Shown here: positions 17,565 through 25,938 of the stretch, piece by piece
Layout: every line of letters begins with the position of its first letter
How positions within the stretch are numbered: the stretch's first letter is position 1
Assembly (NCBI GenBank): GCA_048270225.1
Contig: JBLWTG010000010.1
Location: forward strand, 90,943 to 154,942
Source of the DNA: Allopusillimonas sp048270225
GTDB taxonomy: Bacteria > Pseudomonadota > Gammaproteobacteria > Burkholderiales > Burkholderiaceae_B
Direction: 5' to 3'
Length of the DNA: 64,000 nucleotides
Made by a program: the position numbers and the translations under genes
Notes under the pieces: generated by a model
What the model saw: only the letters and a program-made list of their open reading frames with translations
What the model was told of the DNA's origin: nothing
The model's database searches: none

Positions 17565-18288
17565 TGCTGTAATCCCCGCCCTGAAGGCCACCCACCTGGT
17601 CAAGACATATACCGAGGGCGGCCAGTCTGTTCCGGTGCTTCGCGATGTCAGCCTGCATGTGGACCGGGGCGAAATGGTCGCCATTGTGGGAGCCTCGGGG
17701 TCAGGAAAAAGCACCCTGTTGCATACCCTGGGGTTGCTGGACCAGCCTACATCCGGCGAGGTTTACGTCGATGGCCATTCGGTGGCCGGTCTGTCGGAGG
17801 CCAGGCTAAGCCGTCTGCGCAACGAGCATCTGGGTTTCGTCTATCAGTTTCATCATTTGCTGCCCGAGTTCTCCGCGCTTGATAACGTCGCCATGCCCTT
17901 GATCGTCCGGCGGGAATCCCGCAACCGTGCCAGAGAGCAGGCGCAGGTCGTGCTGGAGCAGGTGGGCCTGGCCGAGCGCATCGATCATTACCCCAGCCAA
18001 TTGTCGGGCGGCGAGCGGCAGCGCGTGGCGCTGGCGCGGGCCCTGGTGACGCGGCCAACCTGCGTGCTGGCTGACGAGCCTACCGGCAATCTGGACCGGT
18101 ATACGGCCGAAAGCATGTTCGAACTGCTGGTGCGGGTGAACCGTGAGTTCGGTACGGCGTTTGCCATCGTGACGCACGATGCTGCGCTGGCCGCGCTGGC
18201 GCATCGGCAACTGGTCATGGACAAGGGCAAGCTGGCCGATGCCGAGACGACGCAGCCGAGTGCAGTCCCGCGCCCGGTTTCGCGCTAA
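17557..18288 (+). CDS. lolD: Lipoprotein-releasing ATPase LolD
   Basis: ATPase partner of the LolC/E permease. In 243 residues it shows Walker A GASGSGKST (45-53), QFHHLLPEFSALDN in the Q-loop region (a LolD hallmark), signature LSGGERQRVALARAL and Walker B VLADEPTGNLD. It overlaps the lolC end by 8 bp and is followed after about 65 bp by tatD, so one transcript is likely. Confidence 0.93.
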   Translation: MTDAVIPALKATHLVKTYTEGGQSVPVLRDVSLHVDRGEMVAIVGASGSGKSTLLHTLGLLDQPTSGEVYVDGHSVAGLSEARLSRLRNEHLGFVYQFHHLLPEFSALDNVAMPLIVRRESRNRAREQAQVVLEQVGLAERIDHYPSQLSGGERQRVALARALVTRPTCVLADEPTGNLDRYTAESMFELLVRVNREFGTAFAIVTHDAALAALAHRQLVMDKGKLADAETTQPSAVPRPVSR

Positions 18289-18352
18289 CAGAGAGGACGC
18301 TATTACCGTTCACGGGCCGGCGGGTGGGGCGCTGGCCGGCATGGAGTCGCAG

Positions 18353-19180
18353 ATGCTCATCGATACGCACTGTCATCTTGACGCTTCGGAGTTCGATCAT
18401 GACCGGGCGGAAGTGATTGCGCGGGCTCGCGGGCAGGGGGTCGGCCGGGTTGTGATTCCGGCCGTCGGCCTGCCGAATTTCGCGACTGTGCGTGAGCTGG
18501 CGCACGCCTTCGAGGGCGGCGCCTATGCGCTGGGCATACATCCACTGTTTGTTCCGCAGGCAGGCGACGCAGACTTGTCCAGGCTCGAGGCTCAGATAGA
18601 ACAGGCGCTGGATGATCCGCGCTTTGTGGCGATAGGCGAGATCGGCCTGGATTTTTTCGTTCCGGCGCTCAGGGAGGAATCCATGGCGCGCCGCCAGGAG
18701 TCGTTTTACGCCGCTCAACTGGACTTGGCCAGACGCTATGACTTGCCTGTGCTTTTGCATGTCAGGCGATCCCAGGACCAGATTCTCAAGCACTTGCGGC
18801 GCAGGCCTTCGCTTCGTGGCATTGCGCACGCATTCAATGGCAGCTTCCAGCAGGCGCAGCACTTTGTTGACCAGGGTTTCGCGCTGGGATTCGGGGGCGC
18901 AATGACCTTTCCACGCAGCCTGCAGATACGGCGCCTGGCAACAGAGTTGCCACTGGAAGCGCTGGTGCTGGAAACCGATGCGCCCGACATCCCGCCGTGC
19001 TGGCTGGGGCGGCCCGGCGGGCCTGCAGCACGCAATGAGCCGGCTGAAGTCAGCGGCGTGGCCGATGTGCTGGCCGAACTACGGGGCATGTCCCGCGCCG
19101 CGTTGATCGGCGCAACGGGTGAAAATGCGTATCGCGTGCTGCCTCGCCTGCTGCCTGGCGTGTCTTCATTCGCCGGATAA
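18353..19180 (+). CDS. TatD-family metal-dependent DNase
   Basis: Cytoplasmic hydrolase of the TatD/YcfH family (3'-5' DNase or D-aminoacyl hydrolase-like roles are described in the family). The 276-residue protein starts MLIDTHCHLD with the metal-binding HxH (H6, H8), followed by IGEIGLDFF (metal-site glutamate), LHVRRS, AHAFNGS, and ETDAPDIPP with the conserved aspartate near the end. The start at 18353 is set by GGAG 6-7 bp upstream; longer starts run into lolD. Confidence 0.9.
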   Translation: MLIDTHCHLDASEFDHDRAEVIARARGQGVGRVVIPAVGLPNFATVRELAHAFEGGAYALGIHPLFVPQAGDADLSRLEAQIEQALDDPRFVAIGEIGLDFFVPALREESMARRQESFYAAQLDLARRYDLPVLLHVRRSQDQILKHLRRRPSLRGIAHAFNGSFQQAQHFVDQGFALGFGGAMTFPRSLQIRRLATELPLEALVLETDAPDIPPCWLGRPGGPAARNEPAEVSGVADVLAELRGMSRAALIGATGENAYRVLPRLLPGVSSFAG

Positions 19181-19275
19181 GTATTCTCCGAAGGTGACGG
19201 CTTTGTTTGTGTGCCGTCCCTATCCTGAGATTCTTCTCTACCCTGATTCCCTGTTTTTTCGGATGAGGGGCTCTC

Positions 19276-21936
19276 GTGACAGGGCGCATCAGCTTGCTGG
19301 CATTTGTGTTGGCGTGCGGCATCGTACATTGCCTGCCTCGTTTGCCGGAGCGCGGCCTGGCTTTGATGGTGCTGGCCCTGGCGGTGCTGATGGCGCTGAC
19401 GACGGCGGCGTGGCGCATCGGCCGGGGCCGCGCCGCTGGCAAGACAGGGCGCAGTCGCATGCTGGCCTACTATCGACGCATCATGCTGCCGCTGTGTGCG
19501 TTTGCCCTGGGGTTCGGGCTGACATCGCTGCGCGCCGAACAGCGACTGGCTGATGCGCTGGCGCCAATTCATCACAACCAGGTAGCGCGGGTCGTGTTGC
19601 AGGTGGCCTCGCTCCCCAGGCTCGACGCGTCGCGGCGTTCATTCGAGGCGAACGTGATTTCCTCGGTGCCCCCTGGTGTGCCATCCCGTATATGGGTCAA
19701 CTGGCCGGCTCCGGGCGGCGCCGGTCCTTATGGGCGCGGCAGTGCGCCTCCCGCCGAGTTTTCCGACATCATTCCGGGCCAGCAGTGGCGTATGGCACTG
19801 GTCATGCGGCCGCCCTGGGGGCCGCGCAATCCCCATGCGTTCGATTATGAAGCGCATCTCTTTGCCCAGGGCCTGAGGGCGACAGGCACGGTGCGGGGCG
19901 TGCCTCGGCTGTTGCGTGAGCTTGGCGGAAGCAGCCTTTCCATTGCAGCTGAACGCGCGCGGCATAAGGTGCGGGCAGCGATGCTGCCGCATCTGGAGGG
20001 CTTGCGCTATGGCGCTGTATTGCTTGCGCTGGCCATCGGAGACCAGGCCAGCGTTGCCGCCGCTGACTGGCAGGTTTTCAACCGCAGCGGCATCACGCAC
20101 CTGGTATCCATCAGCGGCTCTCATATCACCATGATTGCCGCGCTGGGCGGCGCCACGACTTACGCCTTGTGGCGGCGCCTGCGCTGGCGCGCAAGGGCGC
20201 TGGCGGAGCGCTGGCCTGCGCAGGTGGCCGGTGCGCTCGCCGCGCTGGCAGTGGCATGGCTGTACTGTCTGCTGGCGGGGTGGGGCGTGCCGGCGCGCCG
20301 CACTTTTCTCATGCTGGCCGTGGTGGCGGCATCCTATGTCCTGCGTTTGCCGGTGTCCTCATCGAGCGTGCTGTGCCTGGCCGCGTTTGCCGTCATGCTG
20401 CTCGATCCCTGGGCCGTGCTGGCCAGCGGATTCTGGCTGTCATTCGGCGCGGTGGCGGTGCTGCTGGCCAGCAGGCATTGGAAGGGGCTGGCGGTGGGGC
20501 GGCCCAGCCCGGGGCATGCACAGCGGATCAAGCGTTTTCTGGGGACAGCACTGCGCCTGCAATTGACGGTTTCGCTGGTGCTGACGCCTGTGCTGGCCCT
20601 GTTGTTTCATGAGGTGTCGGCCGTATCGCCGCTGGCCAACGCCTATGCCATTCCGGTCATCGGCCTGGTCGTGACGCCTCTGGCCCTGTTGTGCGCCGCC
20701 GTGTCGCTCCTGCCCGGGCTGGACGCGGTGGCCAGCGGTCTGGCCTGGCTGGGGCATGGCGCATTGCAACTGATCATGGTGCCGACGGCATGGCTGGCGG
20801 CCTTGCCTGCGGCCAGCTTTCCCGTGTCGGCGGCGCCGCTTTGGCTGGTCCTGCTGGCCCTGCCCGGCGTGGTACTGGCGCTGATGCCTTATGGCGCGCC
20901 ATGCCGTCATCTGGCCTGGCTGTTGCTGGTGCCGGGCTTGTGCTGGCGCCCTGATCGGCCTCCCCCTGGCGGCTGGGCGCTGCATGCACTGGACGTCGGG
21001 CAGGCAGGCGCCATTGTGGTACAGACCGCCAGCCATACATTGCTTTTTGATACGGGAGGGCGAAGAGGGCCAACTGCGGACGATGGCCAGCGCATTGTCA
21101 TCCCTTATCTGCGGGCGCTGGGCATACGCAGGCTGGACACGCTGGTGGTGTCGCACGCTGATCTGGACCACGCCGGCGGATTGCGCAGTGTGCTGGCGGC
21201 AATGCCGGTTGCCCGGGCTTACGGAAGTTTCGATCTTGAGGCATTTCTTCAGCGCGAAGCGGGCAGATTGCGGGCCGGCGGACTGCAGGATGCCTTGCCC
21301 GTTGCTCCTCTGCCTGCCATACGCAAGCCTTGCGTGCGAGGCACAAGTTGGCAGGTGGACGGCGTGCACTTCGAGTTTCTCTGGCCGCAGGGCAAGGCTG
21401 AGGCATTTCCTGGGCGCGCGGGCGCGCCAGGCGACGAGCGCCTGGCGGGCAAGCCGCGCAAAAGCCGGAATCAGCAAAGTTGTGTGCTGCGCATTACCGG
21501 AAGGCACCATTCCGCTCTGCTGACCGGGGACATCGGTGAACGCCAGGAAGAGACGCTGGTGCTGGGCGGGTTGGGCAAAACCGATGTAGTCATGGCTGCC
21601 CATCATGGTTCGCGAACCTCATCCAGTCCGCTGCTCGTGCTGGCGACCCAGGCCCGGCACGTCATTGCCCAGGCGGGCGCCTGGAATCGGCACGGTCATC
21701 CCGAGCGCGCGGTGGAAAACCGGTGGCGGCGCAGCGGCGCACGGTTCTGGCGAACGGATCATGATGGCGCGGTCATGGTTAGGTCCGATGCGGCGGGGCT
21801 GAGTGTGCGCAGCGAGCGGGAGACGTCACGGCGCTACTGGAGCAGCGGCACCGGCCCGCGAACATTGAGCGGGACGCCTGAGCTGCCCCTCAGCCATTCA
21901 GCAATACCGCCCGGCCTTGCGCATCGAAAGGAATAA
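19276..21936 (+). CDS. comEC: DNA internalization channel ComEC/Rec2
   Basis: Inner-membrane channel for single-stranded DNA uptake in natural transformation. The 886-residue protein has an N-terminal membrane region with a soluble OB-like domain, the Competence domain in the middle (AIGDQASVAAADWQVFNRSGITHLVSISG region near 255-285, then many membrane segments), and a C-terminal metallo-beta-lactamase domain near 570-840 with SHADLDHAGG and AAHHGSRTSS. A GTG start with GAGGGG upstream is used. The gene looks intact, which suggests competence is possible, though other com genes lie outside the window. Its 3' end overlaps the convergent next gene by 47 bp. Confidence 0.9.
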   Translation: MTGRISLLAFVLACGIVHCLPRLPERGLALMVLALAVLMALTTAAWRIGRGRAAGKTGRSRMLAYYRRIMLPLCAFALGFGLTSLRAEQRLADALAPIHHNQVARVVLQVASLPRLDASRRSFEANVISSVPPGVPSRIWVNWPAPGGAGPYGRGSAPPAEFSDIIPGQQWRMALVMRPPWGPRNPHAFDYEAHLFAQGLRATGTVRGVPRLLRELGGSSLSIAAERARHKVRAAMLPHLEGLRYGAVLLALAIGDQASVAAADWQVFNRSGITHLVSISGSHITMIAALGGATTYALWRRLRWRARALAERWPAQVAGALAALAVAWLYCLLAGWGVPARRTFLMLAVVAASYVLRLPVSSSSVLCLAAFAVMLLDPWAVLASGFWLSFGAVAVLLASRHWKGLAVGRPSPGHAQRIKRFLGTALRLQLTVSLVLTPVLALLFHEVSAVSPLANAYAIPVIGLVVTPLALLCAAVSLLPGLDAVASGLAWLGHGALQLIMVPTAWLAALPAASFPVSAAPLWLVLLALPGVVLALMPYGAPCRHLAWLLLVPGLCWRPDRPPPGGWALHALDVGQAGAIVVQTASHTLLFDTGGRRGPTADDGQRIVIPYLRALGIRRLDTLVVSHADLDHAGGLRSVLAAMPVARAYGSFDLEAFLQREAGRLRAGGLQDALPVAPLPAIRKPCVRGTSWQVDGVHFEFLWPQGKAEAFPGRAGAPGDERLAGKPRKSRNQQSCVLRITGRHHSALLTGDIGERQEETLVLGGLGKTDVVMAAHHGSRTSSSPLLVLATQARHVIAQAGAWNRHGHPERAVENRWRRSGARFWRTDHDGAVMVRSDAAGLSVRSERETSRRYWSSGTGPRTLSGTPELPLSHSAIPPGLAHRKE

Positions 21937-22303
21937 GCGGCCCCACGGCGCCCGACTTGATCATGTCCACCATTTTGTTCAGAGGGGCTTCGGCGTCTTC
22001 GCTGCGTGGCGGCCGCCCAGCTGTGCCGGACAGCGCCGCAGCAAAGACCAACGTCCAGTCAGCCATATACTGACGCGATTCCGTGCGCAGCGCCTGAAAG
22101 GTGTCGATATCGTCGGGGGACTTGTCCAGACAGGCCAGCGGCGTCAGGGTTCCGCCGGAACCGGCCTCGAACGCGGCGCGTTGTGCTGGTGTGCAGTCGT
22201 CAGGCAGCGCTACCGCGGTAAAGACAAACAGCAGGCGCTGAGGCTCGGCCTGCCGGCGCGCGGCGGCGAGGAGGTCGTCGAAGCAGGTAATGTTCATATC
22301 CAC
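21890..22303 (-). CDS. Conserved hypothetical protein (often misnamed ribonucleotide reductase subunit alpha)
   Basis: A 137-residue cytoplasmic protein of a type common in Burkholderiales (FDDLLAAARRQAEPQRLLFVFTAVALPDD, then LDKSPDDIDTF and VDMIKSGAVGPLIPFD). I recall homologues carrying a ribonucleotide reductase label, but I see no reductase motif, and the length rules out the large subunit. No signal peptide. Its 3' end overlaps comEC on the opposite strand by 47 bp; both frames look real. Function unknown. Confidence 0.7.
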   Translation of the reverse strand: MDMNITCFDDLLAAARRQAEPQRLLFVFTAVALPDDCTPAQRAAFEAGSGGTLTPLACLDKSPDDIDTFQALRTESRQYMADWTLVFAAALSGTAGRPPRSEDAEAPLNKMVDMIKSGAVGPLIPFDAQGRAVLLNG

Positions 22304-22342
22304 CTTGTCTTGCGTAGTATGGCGAGGTCGCCGGTAGCAGGT

Positions 22343-23581
22343 TCATCCCTCGTTGATCTGACCATCCATCCTGACGCGCCGGACACTGGACTGGTACAGA
22401 ATAATCAGCGAGACCCAGACGATACCGTAAAGCAGCATGAAGGCGCTGGACCGGATGCCGGTGAACTCCAGCGCCGCGCCGAACATCACCGGCAGCAGAA
22501 AGCCGCCGACGCCGCCGGCCAGCCCCACGATTCCGGTGACGATGCCCATTTGTTCGGGAAAATCATCAGCCACGTACTTGAATGTTGACGCCATGCCGAA
22601 CGCAAACACCGAGCCCAGGATGAACAGCAGCGCGGTAAAGACGGGCGCCGCGATATGTATATGGAAGCTGCGGGGGCCGTTGATGGTATTGATGACGAAG
22701 GTGGTGTCCGGATAGGACAGCAGAAACAGGCATACCCAGGCTACCCAGAGCCCCCACCACGTGATCTTGTGCGCGCCGTAGCGATCTGCCAGGCCGCCGC
22801 CCACCGCTCTGAGTACGGCGCCGGGCAAGGAAAAACCGGCGGCGAGTGCCGATGCGAGGACGACGGAGAATCCGAATTCGGCCATCATGTACTGGGGAAT
22901 CCAAAGCGAGAGTGCAGTAAAGCCACCGAAGCAGATGGAGTAGTACTGGCAATACCTCCAGACCCGAGGGTCTTTGATAATGCTGAATTGCGCCGCCAGC
23001 GAGACCGTGGATTTTTTGACGCCGGGATCCTTGACGGAGCCGAACCAGAAGATCAGGGCGGTGAGCAACAGCACCAGGGCATATACCCGTGGCACAGCGC
23101 GCCAGCCCAGCGCGGCCTGCAGTGCGGGCGTGACAAAGAGATTGACGGCGGCCCCGACCGTGCCGGCTCCAAAAAATCCCATGGCAAAGCCGCGTTTTTC
23201 GGGTGGGAACAGCCTGGCCACATAAGGTGTGCCGACGGCGAACGACGCGCCCACCGCGCCCAGGAACAGGCCTATCAACAGAAATTGCCACAGGGCAGTC
23301 GCATAGGAGACGAGATAGACGGGGATGGCGCAGGCGACAAGCAGGACGGTCATGACGGTACGGCCGCCGAAGCGGTCTGTCCACATGCCCAGCGGCAGGC
23401 GCAGCAGCGCGCCAGTCAGGACAGGCGTGGCCGTGAGCAGCCCGAATTGTGCACTGTTCAGCCCGAGCTCTTGACGCAGTGCGATGCCGACCACGCCGAA
23501 CATCATCCAGACGACAAAACACACCATGAATGCGAAGGTGGTGACACACAATACGAATACCGGAGATTTATGCGCTGCCAT
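22343..23581 (-). CDS. narK: Nitrate/nitrite MFS transporter NarK
   Basis: Twelve-segment major facilitator that brings in nitrate and/or exports nitrite for the nitrate reductase encoded upstream. The 412-residue product shows the MFS A-motif variants GMWTDRFGGR (between segments 2 and 3) and GGLADRYGAHK in the second half, and KRGFAMGFFGAGTVGAAVN typical of NarK proteins. The ATG at 23581 has AGGAG at good spacing; a longer frame exists but without family similarity. Last gene of the nar operon. Whether it is a NarK1 symporter or NarK2 antiporter cannot be told from this reading. Confidence 0.9.
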   Translation of the reverse strand: MAAHKSPVFVLCVTTFAFMVCFVVWMMFGVVGIALRQELGLNSAQFGLLTATPVLTGALLRLPLGMWTDRFGGRTVMTVLLVACAIPVYLVSYATALWQFLLIGLFLGAVGASFAVGTPYVARLFPPEKRGFAMGFFGAGTVGAAVNLFVTPALQAALGWRAVPRVYALVLLLTALIFWFGSVKDPGVKKSTVSLAAQFSIIKDPRVWRYCQYYSICFGGFTALSLWIPQYMMAEFGFSVVLASALAAGFSLPGAVLRAVGGGLADRYGAHKITWWGLWVAWVCLFLLSYPDTTFVINTINGPRSFHIHIAAPVFTALLFILGSVFAFGMASTFKYVADDFPEQMGIVTGIVGLAGGVGGFLLPVMFGAALEFTGIRSSAFMLLYGIVWVSLIILYQSSVRRVRMDGQINEG

Positions 23582-23664
23582 GGCTGCTCCTGACTGATGT
23601 GTTCCAGTCTTGATGAAGGTGGGCGATCTTGCGTACAGTAATGAAAAGGGATGGCGCATTCATG

Positions 23665-24462
23665 CTATTGCAATAGCGGTCCGTGCACCACGTTCAGCGT
23701 GATGCCTTCAATCTTGGCGTTCGATACCAGCATGGTCAGATACTGCTGGATGGCTTTGTGGCTGACATAATCGCGCAGGTACTGCGCAATCTTCCCGCAG
23801 ACAGCCTCAAATGGGAGCTGGGCGCCGGCTATCCTGCGCTCAACCAGCACAATATGAAAACCATGGCGAGTGGTGACCAGTCCTGGCAGCAGGCCGATCT
23901 GGCTGGTGCCGAACAGCGCCTTGTCGAATTCTTCTACGGTTTCGCCCCGGCTGAGCTGGCCAAGGCTGCCGCCGACCTTGCCCGAGGGGCAGTTGGAGAG
24001 GCTGCGTGCAAGCGCATCGAAGCGGTCTGGATGGCGTGCCAGGTCTCGACGCACTTGCTCGGACCGCTCGCGCAGCCTGGACAGCGAGACGCCGGGGGTG
24101 AGGGCGAACAGGATGTGGCGGGCATGGACAATGTCAGGAGAGCGGAATCGCCTGGCGTTGGCCTTGTAGTAGCGCTGGCATTCTTCCTCGGAAGGCTCAG
24201 GCGTCGGGCATTCCATGACCAGCAGACGGTCGATGGCTTCGTCGTCGATGACCATGCCGTGATCCAGCAGACCCTTGGCGTGCGCCTGCTGGGTCAGCAA
24301 TTCGCGCAGAACCAAGGCCCGCCGCGCGGCGAAGCCCGGATCGGCTTCGTTTGTCTGCGATGAGATCTCCGCCTCGATGGAGGCTTGAGCGATCAGTATC
24401 CCGTTGACGCGAAGCTCTCCGGCATCGGGCAGTGTTTCGGCGCTTGAGGCGGTATTGAGCAT
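23665..24462 (-). CDS. Parvulin-type peptidyl-prolyl isomerase in the nar operon
   Basis: A 265-residue PPIase (PpiC/NifM-like). The parvulin domain spans about 110-215 (VHARHILFAL, FDALARSLSNCPSGKVGGSLGQLSRG, TRHGFHIVLVERR). No signal peptide is visible, so it is probably cytoplasmic. It sits between narI (15 bp) and narK. Such PPIases recur in betaproteobacterial nar operons and are presumed to help fold or mature the nitrate reductase, as NifM does for NifH. That role is inference from position. Confidence 0.87.
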   Translation of the reverse strand: MLNTASSAETLPDAGELRVNGILIAQASIEAEISSQTNEADPGFAARRALVLRELLTQQAHAKGLLDHGMVIDDEAIDRLLVMECPTPEPSEEECQRYYKANARRFRSPDIVHARHILFALTPGVSLSRLRERSEQVRRDLARHPDRFDALARSLSNCPSGKVGGSLGQLSRGETVEEFDKALFGTSQIGLLPGLVTTRHGFHIVLVERRIAGAQLPFEAVCGKIAQYLRDYVSHKAIQQYLTMLVSNAKIEGITLNVVHGPLLQ

Positions 24463-24477
24463 GGAGCGGGTCCTTGT

Positions 24478-25164
24478 TCAGCGTTTGCGTACGATCTGAT
24501 GCGGCCGGGCAAGATAGCCCACCGTGGCCAGACCGCTCCAGATATGCACCAGCCGTGTGAACGGCGAGACCAGGAAAATGGTGAAGCCCAGGAATATATG
24601 AGACTTGTAGACAAAGGGGACGGCGGCGAGCAGAGCGGCGCTGCCTGGGTTGAAGGTAACAATGCCCTTGACGTAGTCGGTGAGTGTTTCGAACATCACG
24701 CCGTCCATGTGCTGCAGCGAGAGTGGCACCGTCAGCAGCCCCAGGAAAAGCTGTACCCAGAGCAGTGCCAGTACGAGAATGTCCGCATTGGCGCTATTGA
24801 TGCGTATGCGCGGGTCTGCCAGCCGGCGGTAGAACAGAATGCTCAAGCCGACGATCGCGACGATGCCGGCGGCGCCGCCTCCGGTCATGGCCAGCAACTG
24901 GTGCTGCGAGGCTGACAGGAACGGCGCCACTATCCAGTGAGGGGCCAGAAATCCCAGGAAATGGCCCGCGATCACGATCAGGATGCCAAAATGAAATAGA
25001 TTGCTTCCCAGCCGCAGTTGCCTGCGCCTGAGCAACTGGGAGGAATCGCTCTTCCACGTGTATTGCTCGCGGTCGAATCGTATCAGGCTGCCGAGCAGCC
25101 AGATGGTGATACAGACATAGGGATACACCCCAAAAAGCAGCGTATTCATAGTGTCTTGATTCAT
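24478..25164 (-). CDS. narI: Respiratory nitrate reductase gamma subunit (cytochrome b)
   Basis: Membrane diheme cytochrome b that oxidises quinol and passes electrons to NarH. The 228-residue protein has five predicted membrane segments starting NTLLFGVYPYVCITIWLLG. Heme-ligand histidines are seen in FHFGILIVIAGHFLGF (helix 2), and another near the C-terminus (HIFLGFTIFLVSPFTRLVHIWS). Length is normal. Fourth gene of the operon, 66 bp after narJ. Confidence 0.95.
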   Translation of the reverse strand: MNQDTMNTLLFGVYPYVCITIWLLGSLIRFDREQYTWKSDSSQLLRRRQLRLGSNLFHFGILIVIAGHFLGFLAPHWIVAPFLSASQHQLLAMTGGGAAGIVAIVGLSILFYRRLADPRIRINSANADILVLALLWVQLFLGLLTVPLSLQHMDGVMFETLTDYVKGIVTFNPGSAALLAAVPFVYKSHIFLGFTIFLVSPFTRLVHIWSGLATVGYLARPHQIVRKR

Positions 25165-25230
25165 GAACTGCCTCCCAAAATATGCTTGTCCGAAAAGCCG
25201 TGATAAAGGCGACGCAATGCCGCCACGGGG

Positions 25231-25938
25231 TTATTGAGGCGGGCGGGCCGGATAAAACCGGATGGGCTGGTCCTGCCCTGCGGGCGCCTGCGCATTGAGG
25301 AAACTGACCGGCTCGTCCTGCCAGTCCCTGTCCAGGGCTTCGGTGTCGATTGCCGTCAGATCGCGTTCGCCCAGCGATGCAGCAGAAAACATGTCCTTGG
25401 GCAGTTCGGGTTCGCCTGCCAGTGGAAGCAGCGCGGCCACAGCAATGGCGTAAAGGGTGCCGCGCCGGGCCAGTTGCGTGGCAAGGGTGTGATTGATGCT
25501 GGCAATTTCGCCCAGCAGTTCGCGGGCGCGGGATGCAGGTTCACGCGCTGCAAACTCCAGAAATACCGGCAGATAGTCGGGCAGCTCCCTTGCGTCCAGA
25601 AACATGCCGCTTTTTTCATACATGGCCAGCAGATCTATCATGGCCTGGCCCCGATCGCGCGATTCGCCGTGCACATGTTCGAACAGATACAGGGAGCTTG
25701 ACCGGTTCCGGTCAAAGGTAGCGACATAATGTTCCTGCAGTTCCAGCAAGTCGATGTTATTGAAATAGTCGACCAGCCTGCACAGCAGGGTACGGGTGGC
25801 AGGCGGCAGGGCTGGATGGCCGGCAACGGTTGCCCGGATCTCGGGCAGGGCGTCAAGCAGCGGCTGCTCAGGGTAGTCGAGCAGGGCGCTCAACATGCTC
25901 AGCAGCAAGGCGTGATCTTTCAGGGTGTGGCTTTTCAT
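25231..25938 (-). CDS. narJ: Nitrate reductase molybdenum-cofactor assembly chaperone
   Basis: Cytoplasmic chaperone needed to insert cofactor into NarG and attach NarGH to NarI; it is not part of the final enzyme. The 235-residue sequence contains the family region LLELQEHYVATFDRNRSSSLYLFEHVHGESRDRGQAM (read in segments near 75-112). It directly abuts narH with no spacer, so coupled translation is likely. Length is typical. Confidence 0.94.
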   Translation of the reverse strand: MKSHTLKDHALLLSMLSALLDYPEQPLLDALPEIRATVAGHPALPPATRTLLCRLVDYFNNIDLLELQEHYVATFDRNRSSSLYLFEHVHGESRDRGQAMIDLLAMYEKSGMFLDARELPDYLPVFLEFAAREPASRARELLGEIASINHTLATQLARRGTLYAIAVAALLPLAGEPELPKDMFSAASLGERDLTAIDTEALDRDWQDEPVSFLNAQAPAGQDQPIRFYPARPPQ

